Source: Pseudomethylobacillus aquaticus
GTDB lineage: Bacteria; Pseudomonadota; Gammaproteobacteria; Burkholderiales; Methylophilaceae
DNA: 64,000 bases
Assembly (NCBI RefSeq): GCF_003730115.1
Contig: NZ_RJVP01000005.1
Coordinates: 124,001-188,000 of the forward strand
Reading direction: 5' to 3'
In this document: one piece after another, positions 56,861 to 64,000 of the stretch
How the letters are laid out: every line of letters starts with the position of its first letter
Position numbering within the stretch: the first letter of the stretch is position 1
Program-made: the position numbers and the translations under genes
Notes under the pieces: generated by a model
The model's database searches: none
What the model saw: the letters and a program-made list of their open reading frames with translations, nothing else
Told to the model about the DNA's origin: nothing

Positions 56861-57019
56861 ATCTTGCAATTGCTGTTTGGCCGCGCACCTGCATGCCCGG
56901 CTAGGCATCGTCATTAAATCGATATAAAAGTGACTTGTTAATGACGTATTAGTATCACTGCTTATTCATGTTGTATCACTATGATTTGTCACCACAATGA
57001 CACATCAGCAAAGTGCAAC

Positions 57020-58183
57020 ATGAACATCAGTGTGGTTGGTATCGGCTACGTAGGCTTATCGAATGCGATCTTGCTGGCACAGCATCACGCGGTGACCATG
57101 CTGGATGTGGAGCCTGCCCGGGTCGACATGGTCAATCGCAGGGAGTCGCCCATTTCGGATCCCGAGATCAGCCACTATCTGCAGACGGATCTCAATCTGG
57201 GCGCCACGCTGGATAAAACGCTGGCTTACCGTGACGCAGAACTGGTCATCGTGGCCACGCCCACCGACTACGATATACAAAGCAATTTCTTCAACACCGG
57301 CTCGGTGGAAGCGGTCATCAAGGATGTGCTGGCCATCAATCCGGCTTGTCTGATCGTGATCAAATCCACGATTCCGGTGGGCTACACAGCCAGTATCCGG
57401 CTGCAGTTCAATAGCGATAACATCATCTTCTCGCCCGAGTTCCTGCGCGAAGGCAAGGCGCTCACCGACAACTTGTACCCGTCGCGTATCGTGGTGGGCG
57501 AGCGCTCCGAACGTGCCCGTCAGTTCGCTGCACTGATGCAGCAAGGGGCCATCAAGCAGGATATCCCGGTGCTGCTTACCGACAGTGATGAGGCGGAAGC
57601 GATCAAGCTGTTTGCCAACACCTACCTGGCCATGCGGGTGGCCTACTTCAACGAGCTGGATACTTATGCGGCCGCGCATGGATTGAACAGTCGTCAGATC
57701 ATCGACGGCGTTTGTCTGGACCCGCGTGTCGGCCAGCATTACAACAACCCGTCGTTTGGCTATGGCGGCTATTGCCTGCCCAAGGATACCAAGCAGCTGC
57801 TCGCCAACTACCGGCAAGTGCCGCAGAACCTGATACGCGCCATCGTGGATGCCAATACCACGCGCAAGGATTTCATCGCGGACGAGGTGATACGCAGGCA
57901 GCCGCGCGTGGTGGGGATACACCGTTTGATCATGAAGGCGGGTTCGGATAATTTCCGCACCAGCAGCATCCAGGGCATCATGAAGCGCATCAAGGCCAAA
58001 GGTATCGAAGTGATCGTGTACGAGCCGGTGCTCAAAGAGGCCGAGTTCTTCCGCTCGCGCGTGGTGAATGATCTGGAGGCGTTCAAGCGTGAGGCGGATA
58101 TCATCGTGGCCAATCGCCACACGCCGGATCTGGCTGATGTGACGGACAAGGTCTACACGCGTGACCTTTTCGGGGCTGACTGA
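57020..58183 (+). CDS. ugd: UDP-glucose 6-dehydrogenase
   Basis: This 388-residue enzyme oxidises UDP-glucose to UDP-glucuronate for surface polysaccharides. The NAD-binding start is [18 protein letters not shown]. Then come [40 protein letters not shown] and [20 protein letters not shown]. The catalytic Cys is C252 in [15 protein letters not shown]. The ATG at 57020 is preferred over one 13 codons upstream because the Rossmann motif then begins at once. It is an isolated gene with an AT-rich upstream region of about 160 bases, unlike its neighbours. Confidence 0.93.
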   Translation: MNISVVGIGYVGLSNAILLAQHHAVTMLDVEPARVDMVNRRESPISDPEISHYLQTDLNLGATLDKTLAYRDAELVIVATPTDYDIQSNFFNTGSVEAVIKDVLAINPACLIVIKSTIPVGYTASIRLQFNSDNIIFSPEFLREGKALTDNLYPSRIVVGERSERARQFAALMQQGAIKQDIPVLLTDSDEAEAIKLFANTYLAMRVAYFNELDTYAAAHGLNSRQIIDGVCLDPRVGQHYNNPSFGYGGYCLPKDTKQLLANYRQVPQNLIRAIVDANTTRKDFIADEVIRRQPRVVGIHRLIMKAGSDNFRTSSIQGIMKRIKAKGIEVIVYEPVLKEAEFFRSRVVNDLEAFKREADIIVANRHTPDLADVTDKVYTRDLFGAD

Positions 58184-58289
58184 CGGCGCCAGACTACTTA
58201 CGCTTGGGTTAGGCGCCGGATTCTGTAAGCCTGGATTCTGCAAGACCAGAATCTGTGTGACAGAACCAGTAGTTCATTATTTTGTAAGC

Positions 58290-59246
58290 TTAATCCGGTG
58301 CGGCAGATTTCAGGCTGGGAGAATCAGTCTCTGCATCCTGGTCTGATGCTTCAGTCGCGCTGTCCGGCTGATGTTTGCGCTGCTCGGCTACCCGTTGCTG
58401 CATGAGCGCGCGGCTGTCGGGTGTCTCCAGGCTGACCCGTCCCAGTGCACCACTGCGGTAGTCGGTCAGCAGTGCCATCGCGGCTTTTTCCATGTCCGCC
58501 TCGCCACCCTTGAGGCGGTAGCCGCGACGTTTGGCCACGTGCTCCACCAGATCCACGCCATCCATGCCGCTGACATCGGTCTTGTAACGCGCATTCAACA
58601 ATGCCGGATAGCGTTCCAGCAACACATTGCCCAGAAAGATCGCCACGTCCTCGTCAATGACGGCATTGCGACCGATAGCGTGACTGGCGGCCAGCATGAA
58701 GCCGTCACTGTCGTATTCGATCTTGGGCCACATCATGCCCGGGGTGTCGGTGATGCTCATGGTGTCGTCCAGCTCGAAACGCTGCTGCGATTTGGTCACC
58801 GCCGGCTCGTCGCCCACTTTAGCGATACGGCGGTTCAGCAGTGCGTTCATCAGCGTGGATTTACCCACGTTGGGGATGCCCATGATCATCATTCGCAAGG
58901 GCTTCAGCGAACTGCCGCGGTGTGGTGCCAGTGCGCGACAAAGGCTAGGGATCTTGTTGGCGTCGCCTGGCTTCTTGCAGGACAAGGCCACGGCTTTAAC
59001 GCCGGGCTGGCGGTTGAAGTGATTGAGCCAGGCCTGCGTGGCGGCCGGGTCGGCCAGGTCGGCCTTGTTGAGGATCTTGAGGTTGGGGCGCTGCCGGAAC
59101 AGGCGCAGCTGCTCGATCATGGGATTGTGGCTGGCTTCGGGCAGACGCGCATCCAGCACTTCGATGACCACATCGATGAATTCCATGGTTTCCGCGGCTT
59201 TTTTGCGCGCGGAGGTCATGTGGCCCGGGTACCATTGAATCGCCAT
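58290..59246 (-). CDS. ylqF: YlqF/RbgA-type ribosome-assembly GTPase
   Basis: This GTPase of about 318 residues has a circularly permuted order of G motifs, as in YlqF/RbgA. G4 (ILNKADLAD) comes before G1 (GIPNVGKSTLMN) and G3 (DTPGMMWP). It opens AIQWYPGHMTSARKKAAE, the conserved YlqF N-terminus, and takes part in large-subunit assembly in Bacillus. The open frame reaches 59315, but the ATG at 59246 with GGAG 6 bases upstream gives the standard start. A terminator-like hairpin lies in front of the gene on its own strand. Confidence 0.9.
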   Translation of the reverse strand: MAIQWYPGHMTSARKKAAETMEFIDVVIEVLDARLPEASHNPMIEQLRLFRQRPNLKILNKADLADPAATQAWLNHFNRQPGVKAVALSCKKPGDANKIPSLCRALAPHRGSSLKPLRMMIMGIPNVGKSTLMNALLNRRIAKVGDEPAVTKSQQRFELDDTMSITDTPGMMWPKIEYDSDGFMLAASHAIGRNAVIDEDVAIFLGNVLLERYPALLNARYKTDVSGMDGVDLVEHVAKRRGYRLKGGEADMEKAAMALLTDYRSGALGRVSLETPDSRALMQQRVAEQRKHQPDSATEASDQDAETDSPSLKSAAPD

Positions 59247-59264
59247 TACTGCTCCGTTTGAAAA

Positions 59265-59318
59265 TAAAAAAATGTCGGCGTGCCTTGCCGTACCAAGATG
59301 TACTGTCTGCGGCACGCC
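59265..59318 (-). promoter_or_regulatory. Terminator-like hairpin upstream of the ylqF-type gene
   Basis: On the reverse strand GGCGTGCC (59318-59311) and GGCACGCC (59284-59277) form an 8-bp stem with an inner GTAC/GTAC pair and an internal loop. GACA, a run of seven Ts and ATTTT follow, ending about 15 bases before the GTPase ATG. It may be a leader attenuator or the end of a small RNA. The rest of the 59247-59480 gap contains no recognised gene. Confidence 0.5.
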
Positions 59319-59480
59319 TTCGCGTCTTTTTCGATTTTGAAACGGCGCTTGCTGTTGGGCAGGCGCGCTGGTCTTCAGCAGACATTTTCAGCAGACAATC
59401 ACGCGGGCGGTTAGCAGGTGCTTGCCACGAAACGGGATTTTAACATTCAATGCCGTCAGCCCCTCGGTTAAACTTATGCC

Positions 59481-60320
59481 ATGACCTTAATCCCCGAAAT
59501 CAAGCCACAACAATCCATCGCCTTGCTGAAGGCGCTGCATATCCTCACGCGTGACGGAAAACTCAATCAGGACACGCGCCGCAAGCTCAAACAGGTGTAT
59601 CACCTGTACCAGTTCATCGAACCCCTGATGCAGGAGGTCATGGATAAACAAAGTGACCTGAGCCTCGTGGATCATGGCGCCGGCAAGTCCTATCTTGGTT
59701 TCATCCTGTATGACCTGTTCCTGAAACAGCAGCCCGCCGGGCAGGTGATCGGCATCGAGACGCGTGCCGAGCTGGTGCAGAAATCGCGTGAACTGGCCGC
59801 TGAGCTGGGCTTTGAGCGCATGGCGTTCGAGCACTTGAGTGTGGAGCAATCCATGCATGCGCCACAGATCCCGGCACGCGTGGACATGGTCACCGCGCTG
59901 CACGCATGCAATACCGCAACGGATGATGCCATCCGCTTTGGTCTGGCCCGCAAGGCGCAGTTCATGGTGCTGGTGCCGTGCTGTCAGGCCGAGGTGGCGG
60001 AAGTGTTACGCCGTCACAAGAATGCGTCGTTCGGCCTGACGCCGTTGTCCGAGTTGTGGCGTCACCCCATCCATACCCGCGAATTCGGCAGCCAGATCAC
60101 CAATGTGCTGCGCTGCCTGCAGCTGGAAGCGCATGGCTATCAGCTCACCGTGACCGAGCTGGTGGGTTGGGAGCATTCCATGAAGAACGAACTGATCATC
60201 GCGCGCCGTACCGGCAAGCCGCGTGGCGATGCGCAGCAGCGCCTGGCCGACATCCTGCTTAGCCTGAATCTGGAAAGCCTGCGCGCGCGCTTCATGCCCG
60301 AGGCGCTGACGGCGGATTGA
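59481..60320 (+). CDS. SAM-dependent methyltransferase-like protein
   Basis: This 279-residue protein has a class I methyltransferase core with LSLVDHGAGKSYLGFILYDLF as SAM motif I, VIGIETRAELVQKSRELAAELGF as post-I, and VDMVTALHACNTATDDAIRFGLARKAQFMVLVPCCQAEVA. The last resembles the Methyltransf_32 type, proposed to act on RNA or protein. The N-terminal 50 residues are helical. The target is unknown. nnrD follows after 4 bases, so the two are likely co-expressed. Confidence 0.72.
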   Translation: MTLIPEIKPQQSIALLKALHILTRDGKLNQDTRRKLKQVYHLYQFIEPLMQEVMDKQSDLSLVDHGAGKSYLGFILYDLFLKQQPAGQVIGIETRAELVQKSRELAAELGFERMAFEHLSVEQSMHAPQIPARVDMVTALHACNTATDDAIRFGLARKAQFMVLVPCCQAEVAEVLRRHKNASFGLTPLSELWRHPIHTREFGSQITNVLRCLQLEAHGYQLTVTELVGWEHSMKNELIIARRTGKPRGDAQQRLADILLSLNLESLRARFMPEALTAD

Positions 60321-60324
60321 AGCC

Positions 60325-61833
60325 ATGACGCCGCTCCTCTTGAGGTCTCAGATCCATGCGCTCGAACTGGCGCATGCTGCGTTGCCACTGATGCAGCGTG
60401 CCGGTGCTGCCATCGCGGCCTATGTGCGCCAGATCGCCCTGCCGGGGTCGCGTCTGCTGGTGCTGGCCGGGCCCGGCAACAATGGTGGCGATGCACTGGT
60501 GGCTGCCAGCTTGTTGCATCATGACTATGTACTGAACGTCGTGATGTTCGGTGACCCCCAGCGTCTGCCCGATCAGGCAGCGCAGGCCTGCCGGGATTGG
60601 CAGGCGAGTGGAGGCGAGCTGCATACAGCGCTCCCTGTGCTGGGTGACACACCAGGCTACGCACTGGTACTGGACGGTTTGTTTGGCATAGGCCTGGCGC
60701 GGCCACTGCAAGGCGGGGCTGCCGCGCTGGTGCAGCAGGTCAACGCGCTGGGTGTGCCAGTGCTGGCGCTTGATGTGCCGAGCGGCTTGTGCGCTGACAC
60801 CGGCGCTGTGCTGGGGGTGGCGATCCAGGCGCGCTACACCTTGACCTTCCTTGCTCACAAGCCAGGCTTGTATACCCATGATGGCCCGGATCATGCCGGG
60901 CGGGTGCAGTTGGCTAGGCTGGATGTGCCGGGGCCGGATGTTGCCGATTTGGTGGCCGGGGATGCGGGCGTGGCCGGGTACGGTCACTTGCTGGACGCAC
61001 CAGGTGAGCTGCACGCCTTGAAGCGGCGGCTTAACTCCAATAAAGGCAATCATGGCCGTGTGGCGGTGATCGGAGGGGCCGGCGGCATGATGGGAGCCGC
61101 TTTGCTGGCAGCGCGGGCGGCACTGCTGTGCGGCGCAGGACGTGTCTATGCAGGTTTGCTCGATGCACAGGCATATGGATTGGATTATTTGTACCCAGAG
61201 CTCATGTTGCGCGATCCGCTGCCGTTAACTGAGGTAGATGCCGCAGATTGTGTGGTGCTGGGGCCGGGCCTGGGGCAGGGTGATCTTGCCTTGTACCTGC
61301 TGGAAGCGGCCTTGAGACTGCCGGCACCACTGGTGCTGGATGCGGACGCGCTGAATCTGATGGCATGCACCCCCACCTGTGCCGAGCAGTCATGCGCGCG
61401 GAGTGCAGCCACCATCATCACCCCACATCCGGGAGAAGCCGCGCGGTTGCTGGCTTGCAGCGTAGCCGAGGTGCAGCAGGACCGGATCGGTAGCGCCATC
61501 CGCCTGGCGCAGCAGTATGCGGCCATTACGGTGCTCAAAGGCTGTGGCAGCGTGATCGCTACACCGGCTGGGCACTGGTGGATCAACCGTAGCGGCAATC
61601 CCGGTTTGGCCAGTGCCGGTATGGGAGATGTCTTGGCAGGCATCATCGCCGCTTTGCTGGTACAGGGCCTGCAGCCGCAGCAGTCGGTGCTGACAGCAGT
61701 GCATCTGCATGGTGCGGCCGCAGATGGTCTGGTGGCTTCCGGGATAGGCCCGCTGGGCTTGACGGCTTCGGAAGTGGGGCTGCAAGCAAGGCGTATTCTT
61801 AATCTCTGGCTGGCGAGAGCTGACGCCAGTTAA
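60325..61833 (+). CDS. nnrD: Bifunctional NAD(P)HX epimerase / ADP-dependent dehydratase
   Basis: This 502-residue enzyme repairs hydrated NADH and NADPH. The N-terminal YjeF_N epimerase domain (about 1-210) shows LAGPGNNGGDALVAASLL and LALDVPSGLCADTGAVLG. The C-terminal ribokinase-like dehydratase domain (about 225-490) shows NKGNHGRVAVIGGAGGMMGA, VLDADALNLMA, ITPHPGEAARLL and NPGLASAGMGDVLAGIIAALL. Both domains appear complete. The substrate-repair role is well established for the family. Confidence 0.93.
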   Translation: MTPLLLRSQIHALELAHAALPLMQRAGAAIAAYVRQIALPGSRLLVLAGPGNNGGDALVAASLLHHDYVLNVVMFGDPQRLPDQAAQACRDWQASGGELHTALPVLGDTPGYALVLDGLFGIGLARPLQGGAAALVQQVNALGVPVLALDVPSGLCADTGAVLGVAIQARYTLTFLAHKPGLYTHDGPDHAGRVQLARLDVPGPDVADLVAGDAGVAGYGHLLDAPGELHALKRRLNSNKGNHGRVAVIGGAGGMMGAALLAARAALLCGAGRVYAGLLDAQAYGLDYLYPELMLRDPLPLTEVDAADCVVLGPGLGQGDLALYLLEAALRLPAPLVLDADALNLMACTPTCAEQSCARSAATIITPHPGEAARLLACSVAEVQQDRIGSAIRLAQQYAAITVLKGCGSVIATPAGHWWINRSGNPGLASAGMGDVLAGIIAALLVQGLQPQQSVLTAVHLHGAAADGLVASGIGPLGLTASEVGLQARRILNLWLARADAS

Positions 61834-61871
61834 GTCAGGCGGTAACCATCAAGAAAGGCAGTGGATACACA

Positions 61872-62327
61872 ATGAGCAGCACGAAACAGAACAAGGTCAA
61901 GGGGCTGGTATGCCCGTCAGTGATAACGGTATTGGCGCTGTTTGCGACATCCTTGCAGGCAGCAGCCACTTTCACCGGCCAGGACTACAGCGGCGTGTAC
62001 GATTGCATGGGTCAGGACGGACATGAGGGCCAATATGCGGGTGTGGTCACCATGCGCTTGCAGCCTGAACATAGCCATGGCGACTACGCCAGTTATGATT
62101 TCAAGCTGGAAGTACCCGAATACGGCGTCTACCTGGGGCATGCAGCGGCTCACGGCGCTCAGGTGGCCATGCATTTTGGCCTGAGCGATCCTGCCACACA
62201 GGATGTGGGCACCGGAGTGGCGACCATGAGCACGGATGCTCGGGGGCGCCTGACGTTCCATAAGTTCTATTATCAGCCGGCTTACAAGGGGGGTAACACC
62301 GGCACCGAAGATTGCACCCGGCGCTAG
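61872..62327 (+). CDS. Secreted protein of unknown function
   Basis: This 151-residue protein has an N-terminal signal peptide (hydrophobic VCPSVITVLALFATSLQAAA). The mature domain of about 120 residues is rich in Gly, His and aromatic residues, with two Cys (in YDCMGQDGHEG and TEDCTRR) that could form a disulfide bond. No family was recognised. It probably resides in the periplasm or is secreted. Codon use resembles its neighbours. Confidence 0.6.
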   Translation: MSSTKQNKVKGLVCPSVITVLALFATSLQAAATFTGQDYSGVYDCMGQDGHEGQYAGVVTMRLQPEHSHGDYASYDFKLEVPEYGVYLGHAAAHGAQVAMHFGLSDPATQDVGTGVATMSTDARGRLTFHKFYYQPAYKGGNTGTEDCTRR

Positions 62328-62378
62328 CGGTGCGGACGGCCGTGTGGTCACGAAGGGCGTGACGACAAGAAAGAAACT

Positions 62379-62642
62379 ATGCATCGCCGGTCGGTAAGTC
62401 ATCGAAGATCGAGTGAGCGTCTTCTGGCGCGCTGTGGCTTCAATCGCTGGATCAAGGCCGGGCTATTGTTGCTACTGTTCGGTTGGGGGCCCTTGCTGCT
62501 GGTATTGCTCGCATCCTGGCTGGGCTTGTGGCAGAACCTGGACCCGGTCGGCCTGGGCTTGTTGTTTGTGGTGACCCTGATCCCGGCGCTGGCCTGTCTG
62601 GGTATAGGCTTGCTGCAGAGCTGGATCAACAAGTCCGAATGA
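62379..62642 (+). CDS. Small membrane protein of unknown function
   Basis: This 87-residue frame encodes an Arg-rich N-terminus (HRRSVSHRRSSERLLARC) followed by two hydrophobic helices (about residues 26-48 and 55-80). A cytoplasmic basic N-terminus and two membrane passes are predicted. No family was recognised and no clear ribosome-binding site is visible, so it is only moderately supported. Confidence 0.5.
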   Translation: MHRRSVSHRRSSERLLARCGFNRWIKAGLLLLLFGWGPLLLVLLASWLGLWQNLDPVGLGLLFVVTLIPALACLGIGLLQSWINKSE

Positions 62643-62777
62643 CGCTGATGAAACGCGGTCAGGCGGCATGTCTGGCCGCCCTCCGCTCATTGCCTTCCAA
62701 GCTTGCGCCTGCCCTAAATGCCGGCATAGAAATGATTGATTCCTCACATTAATTCTGTCGGCATTGTGGATTATTCC

Positions 62778-62806
62778 TTGATTCACCCCCGCATTCCGCC
62801 TATAAT
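62778..62806 (+). promoter_or_regulatory. Sigma-70 promoter of the rpsF operon
   Basis: TTGATT (62778-62783) and a perfect TATAAT (62801-62806) are 17 bases apart. The transcript would start near 62813 and have a 60-base leader to rpsF. Confidence 0.75.
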
Positions 62807-62872
62807 CGCGCGCTTTCCACCTTGCTGCACTGTTAACGCATGACAGGCAGCTACTAACCATAAGGAGATTAC

Positions 62873-63250
62873 ATGCGCCATTACGAGATCGTATTTATCG
62901 TCCATCCGGACCAGAGCGAGCAAGTGCCCGCCATGATCGAGCGCTATCGCACGCTGGTCACTTCCAACGAAGGTGCAATCCACCGTCTGGAAGACTGGGG
63001 TCGCCGCCAACTGGCTTACCCGATCCAGAAGATCCACAAGGCACACTACGTGCTGATGAACATCGAGTGCAACCAGTTCGTGCTGGATGAGCTGGAACAC
63101 GCGTTCAAGTTCAACGATGCCGTGCTGCGTCATCTGACCATCGCCACCAAGGACGCTGTGACCGCACCTTCCCCGATGATGAAGGAAGAGAAGTCCAAGT
63201 CCGTGCTGACCAAGGACGCTGCGCCAGCTGCCGAGGTGGCTGCCGCCTAA
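62873..63250 (+). CDS. rpsF: 30S ribosomal protein S6
   Basis: This 125-residue protein binds S18 in the platform of the small subunit. It shows [25 protein letters not shown] and [31 protein letters not shown], characteristic of S6. An Ala/Lys-rich tail (about residues 100-125) is longer than in many bacteria. A TAAGGAGA ribosome-binding site precedes the ATG. It opens the rpsF-priB-rpsR-rplI operon. Confidence 0.97.
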   Translation: MRHYEIVFIVHPDQSEQVPAMIERYRTLVTSNEGAIHRLEDWGRRQLAYPIQKIHKAHYVLMNIECNQFVLDELEHAFKFNDAVLRHLTIATKDAVTAPSPMMKEEKSKSVLTKDAAPAAEVAAA

Positions 63251-63264
63251 CCGGCGCTTGCTCA

Positions 63265-63555
63265 ATGAACAGGCTGGCCATATCCGGCATGATCGCCGGG
63301 CTGGCAGTGCTGCGTTACACCCCGGCCGGCATCCCGGTGCTGGAGCTGGTGATAGAACACCAGTCCGAGCAAACCGAAGCCGGCATGGCACGACGGGTCA
63401 ACTGTGCAGTGAATGCGGTGATCATGGGCAAACTGGCCGAGCAATCGACCACACTGACCAACGGTACCGCGATCAAGGCCACAGGATTCCTCGCCAAACG
63501 CAGCATGAAAAGCACACAGCTGGTTTTACACATCGATACATTAGAGATTATTTAA
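63265..63555 (+). CDS. priB: Primosomal replication protein N (PriB)
   Basis: This 96-residue single-stranded-DNA-binding OB-fold protein helps restart replication. It shows [35 protein letters not shown] and [24 protein letters not shown], matching PriB, which is related to SSB. It lies 14 bases after rpsF and 10 before rpsR, the standard location in beta- and gammaproteobacteria. Confidence 0.93.
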   Translation: MNRLAISGMIAGLAVLRYTPAGIPVLELVIEHQSEQTEAGMARRVNCAVNAVIMGKLAEQSTTLTNGTAIKATGFLAKRSMKSTQLVLHIDTLEII

Positions 63556-63565
63556 GGATTCAATC

Positions 63566-63793
63566 ATGGCAAGAGATATGTTCAAGCGTCGCCGCTACTG
63601 CCGTTTCTCGGCAGAGGGCATCAAGGAAGTGGATTACAAGGATGTAGACCTGCTCAAGGACTTCATCACCGAGAACGGCAAGATCATTCCAGCTCGCATC
63701 ACCGGTACCAAGGCCCGTTATCAGCGTCAACTGACCTCCGCGGTCAAGCGTGCGCGTTTCCTGGCACTGCTGCCTTACACCGACAAGCACTAA
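63566..63793 (+). CDS. rpsR: 30S ribosomal protein S18
   Basis: This 75-residue protein forms a heterodimer with S6. It shows [28 protein letters not shown] and [31 protein letters not shown], the S18 signature. TAAGGATT lies just upstream of the ATG. Length is normal. Confidence 0.97.
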   Translation: MARDMFKRRRYCRFSAEGIKEVDYKDVDLLKDFITENGKIIPARITGTKARYQRQLTSAVKRARFLALLPYTDKH

Positions 63794-63805
63794 GAGGAGC
63801 CTGAC

Positions 63806-64000
63806 ATGCAAATTATTCTTCTGGAAAAAGTGGTTAACCTGGGTAACCTCGGTGACGTGGTCAAGGTCAAGGATGGCTACGGCCGTAACTTCCTGATCCC
63901 TCAAGGCAAGGCCAAGCGCGCCACCGAAGCCAACAAGGCTGAGTTCGCTGCACGCCGTGCCGAGCTGGAAAAGCTGCAAGCCGAGCAACTGGTGGCTGCA
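63806..64000 (+). CDS. rplI: 50S ribosomal protein L9 (3-prime end outside window)
   Basis: The first 65 residues are visible. [36 protein letters not shown] is the L9 N-terminal domain, followed by the start of the long connecting helix ([16 protein letters not shown]). AGAGGAGC lies 5 bases before the ATG at 63806. The gene runs past the window end, so the C-terminal domain is not seen. Confidence 0.95.
   Translation, partial: MQIILLEKVVNLGNLGDVVKVKDGYGRNFLIPQGKAKRATEANKAEFAARRAELEKLQAEQLVAA

Noticed and set aside
58219-58253. Possible terminator after ugd from repeated GATTCTG/CAGAATC
   Set aside because: A 7-bp stem can form, but no T-run follows and an alternative pairing partner competes. 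Evidence is too weak for a feature.

Overview
The window is a chromosomal segment from a Gram-negative betaproteobacterium. Support comes from LPS heptose and inner-core genes, bamE, the order carA-carB-greA-(DUF4149)-yhbY-rlmE-ftsH-folP-glmM, and rpsF-priB-rpsR-rplI. The adjacent edd-eda pair and a dihydroxyacetone-kinase pair would fit a methylotrophic Methylophilaceae member, but that family-level placement is inference. No rRNA, tRNA, CRISPR array or prophage was recognised. Coding density is high, with moderately high GC and a visibly AT-richer patch at about 8.6-10.8 kb.

Layout. (1) 0-5 kb: four overlapping genes for LPS inner-core decoration: a WaaP/InaA-type kinase, a heptosyltransferase-like GT9, a protein with two kinase domains, and a NodU-type carbamoyltransferase. 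(2) 5-7.9 kb: the Entner-Doudoroff genes edd and eda. (3) 7.9-17.1 kb: a HAD phosphatase, a GT2 and a methyltransferase facing a reverse-strand series hrcA, hemH, hldD, gmhA, hldE, waaF, acetyltransferase. This supplies ADP-heptose and its transfer to LPS. (4) 17.4-34.1 kb: housekeeping genes nadK, recN, fur (reverse), bamE, dapB, carAB, greA, rlmE, ftsH, folP, glmM and a PAP2 phosphatase. (5) 34.3-42.9 kb: mixed accessory genes: phospholipase-C-like protein, dgkA, GT4, glutathione peroxidase, YIP1 protein, chromate transporter, a BrnA-like antitoxin remnant, a REP-associated transposase flanked by its REP hairpins, and the ABC-F protein Uup. (6) 43-51.3 kb: a reverse-strand operon (response regulator, YaiO-like outer-membrane protein, HEAT-repeat membrane protein, processive GT2) that looks like a compact exopolysaccharide synthesis and export system. 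It diverges from a hybrid histidine kinase and two more receiver proteins, one carrying an Hpt domain. (7) 51.3-64 kb: MFS exporter, rep helicase, MEKHLA-domain protein, dhaL-dhaK, UDP-glucose dehydrogenase, YlqF-type GTPase, methyltransferase, NAD(P)HX repair enzyme, two small orphan proteins, and the rpsF-priB-rpsR-rplI operon, cut by the window end.

The main non-coding points are: a heptamer-built inverted repeat forming the carA-carB junction; an RAYT transposase with mirror-image REP hairpins, one of which forms the N-terminus of the orphan BrnA-like gene; a three-copy 14-bp repeat creating a cascade of overlapping start and stop codons before the receiver-Hpt gene; a structured carA leader; and a terminator-like hairpin just before the ylqF-type gene.
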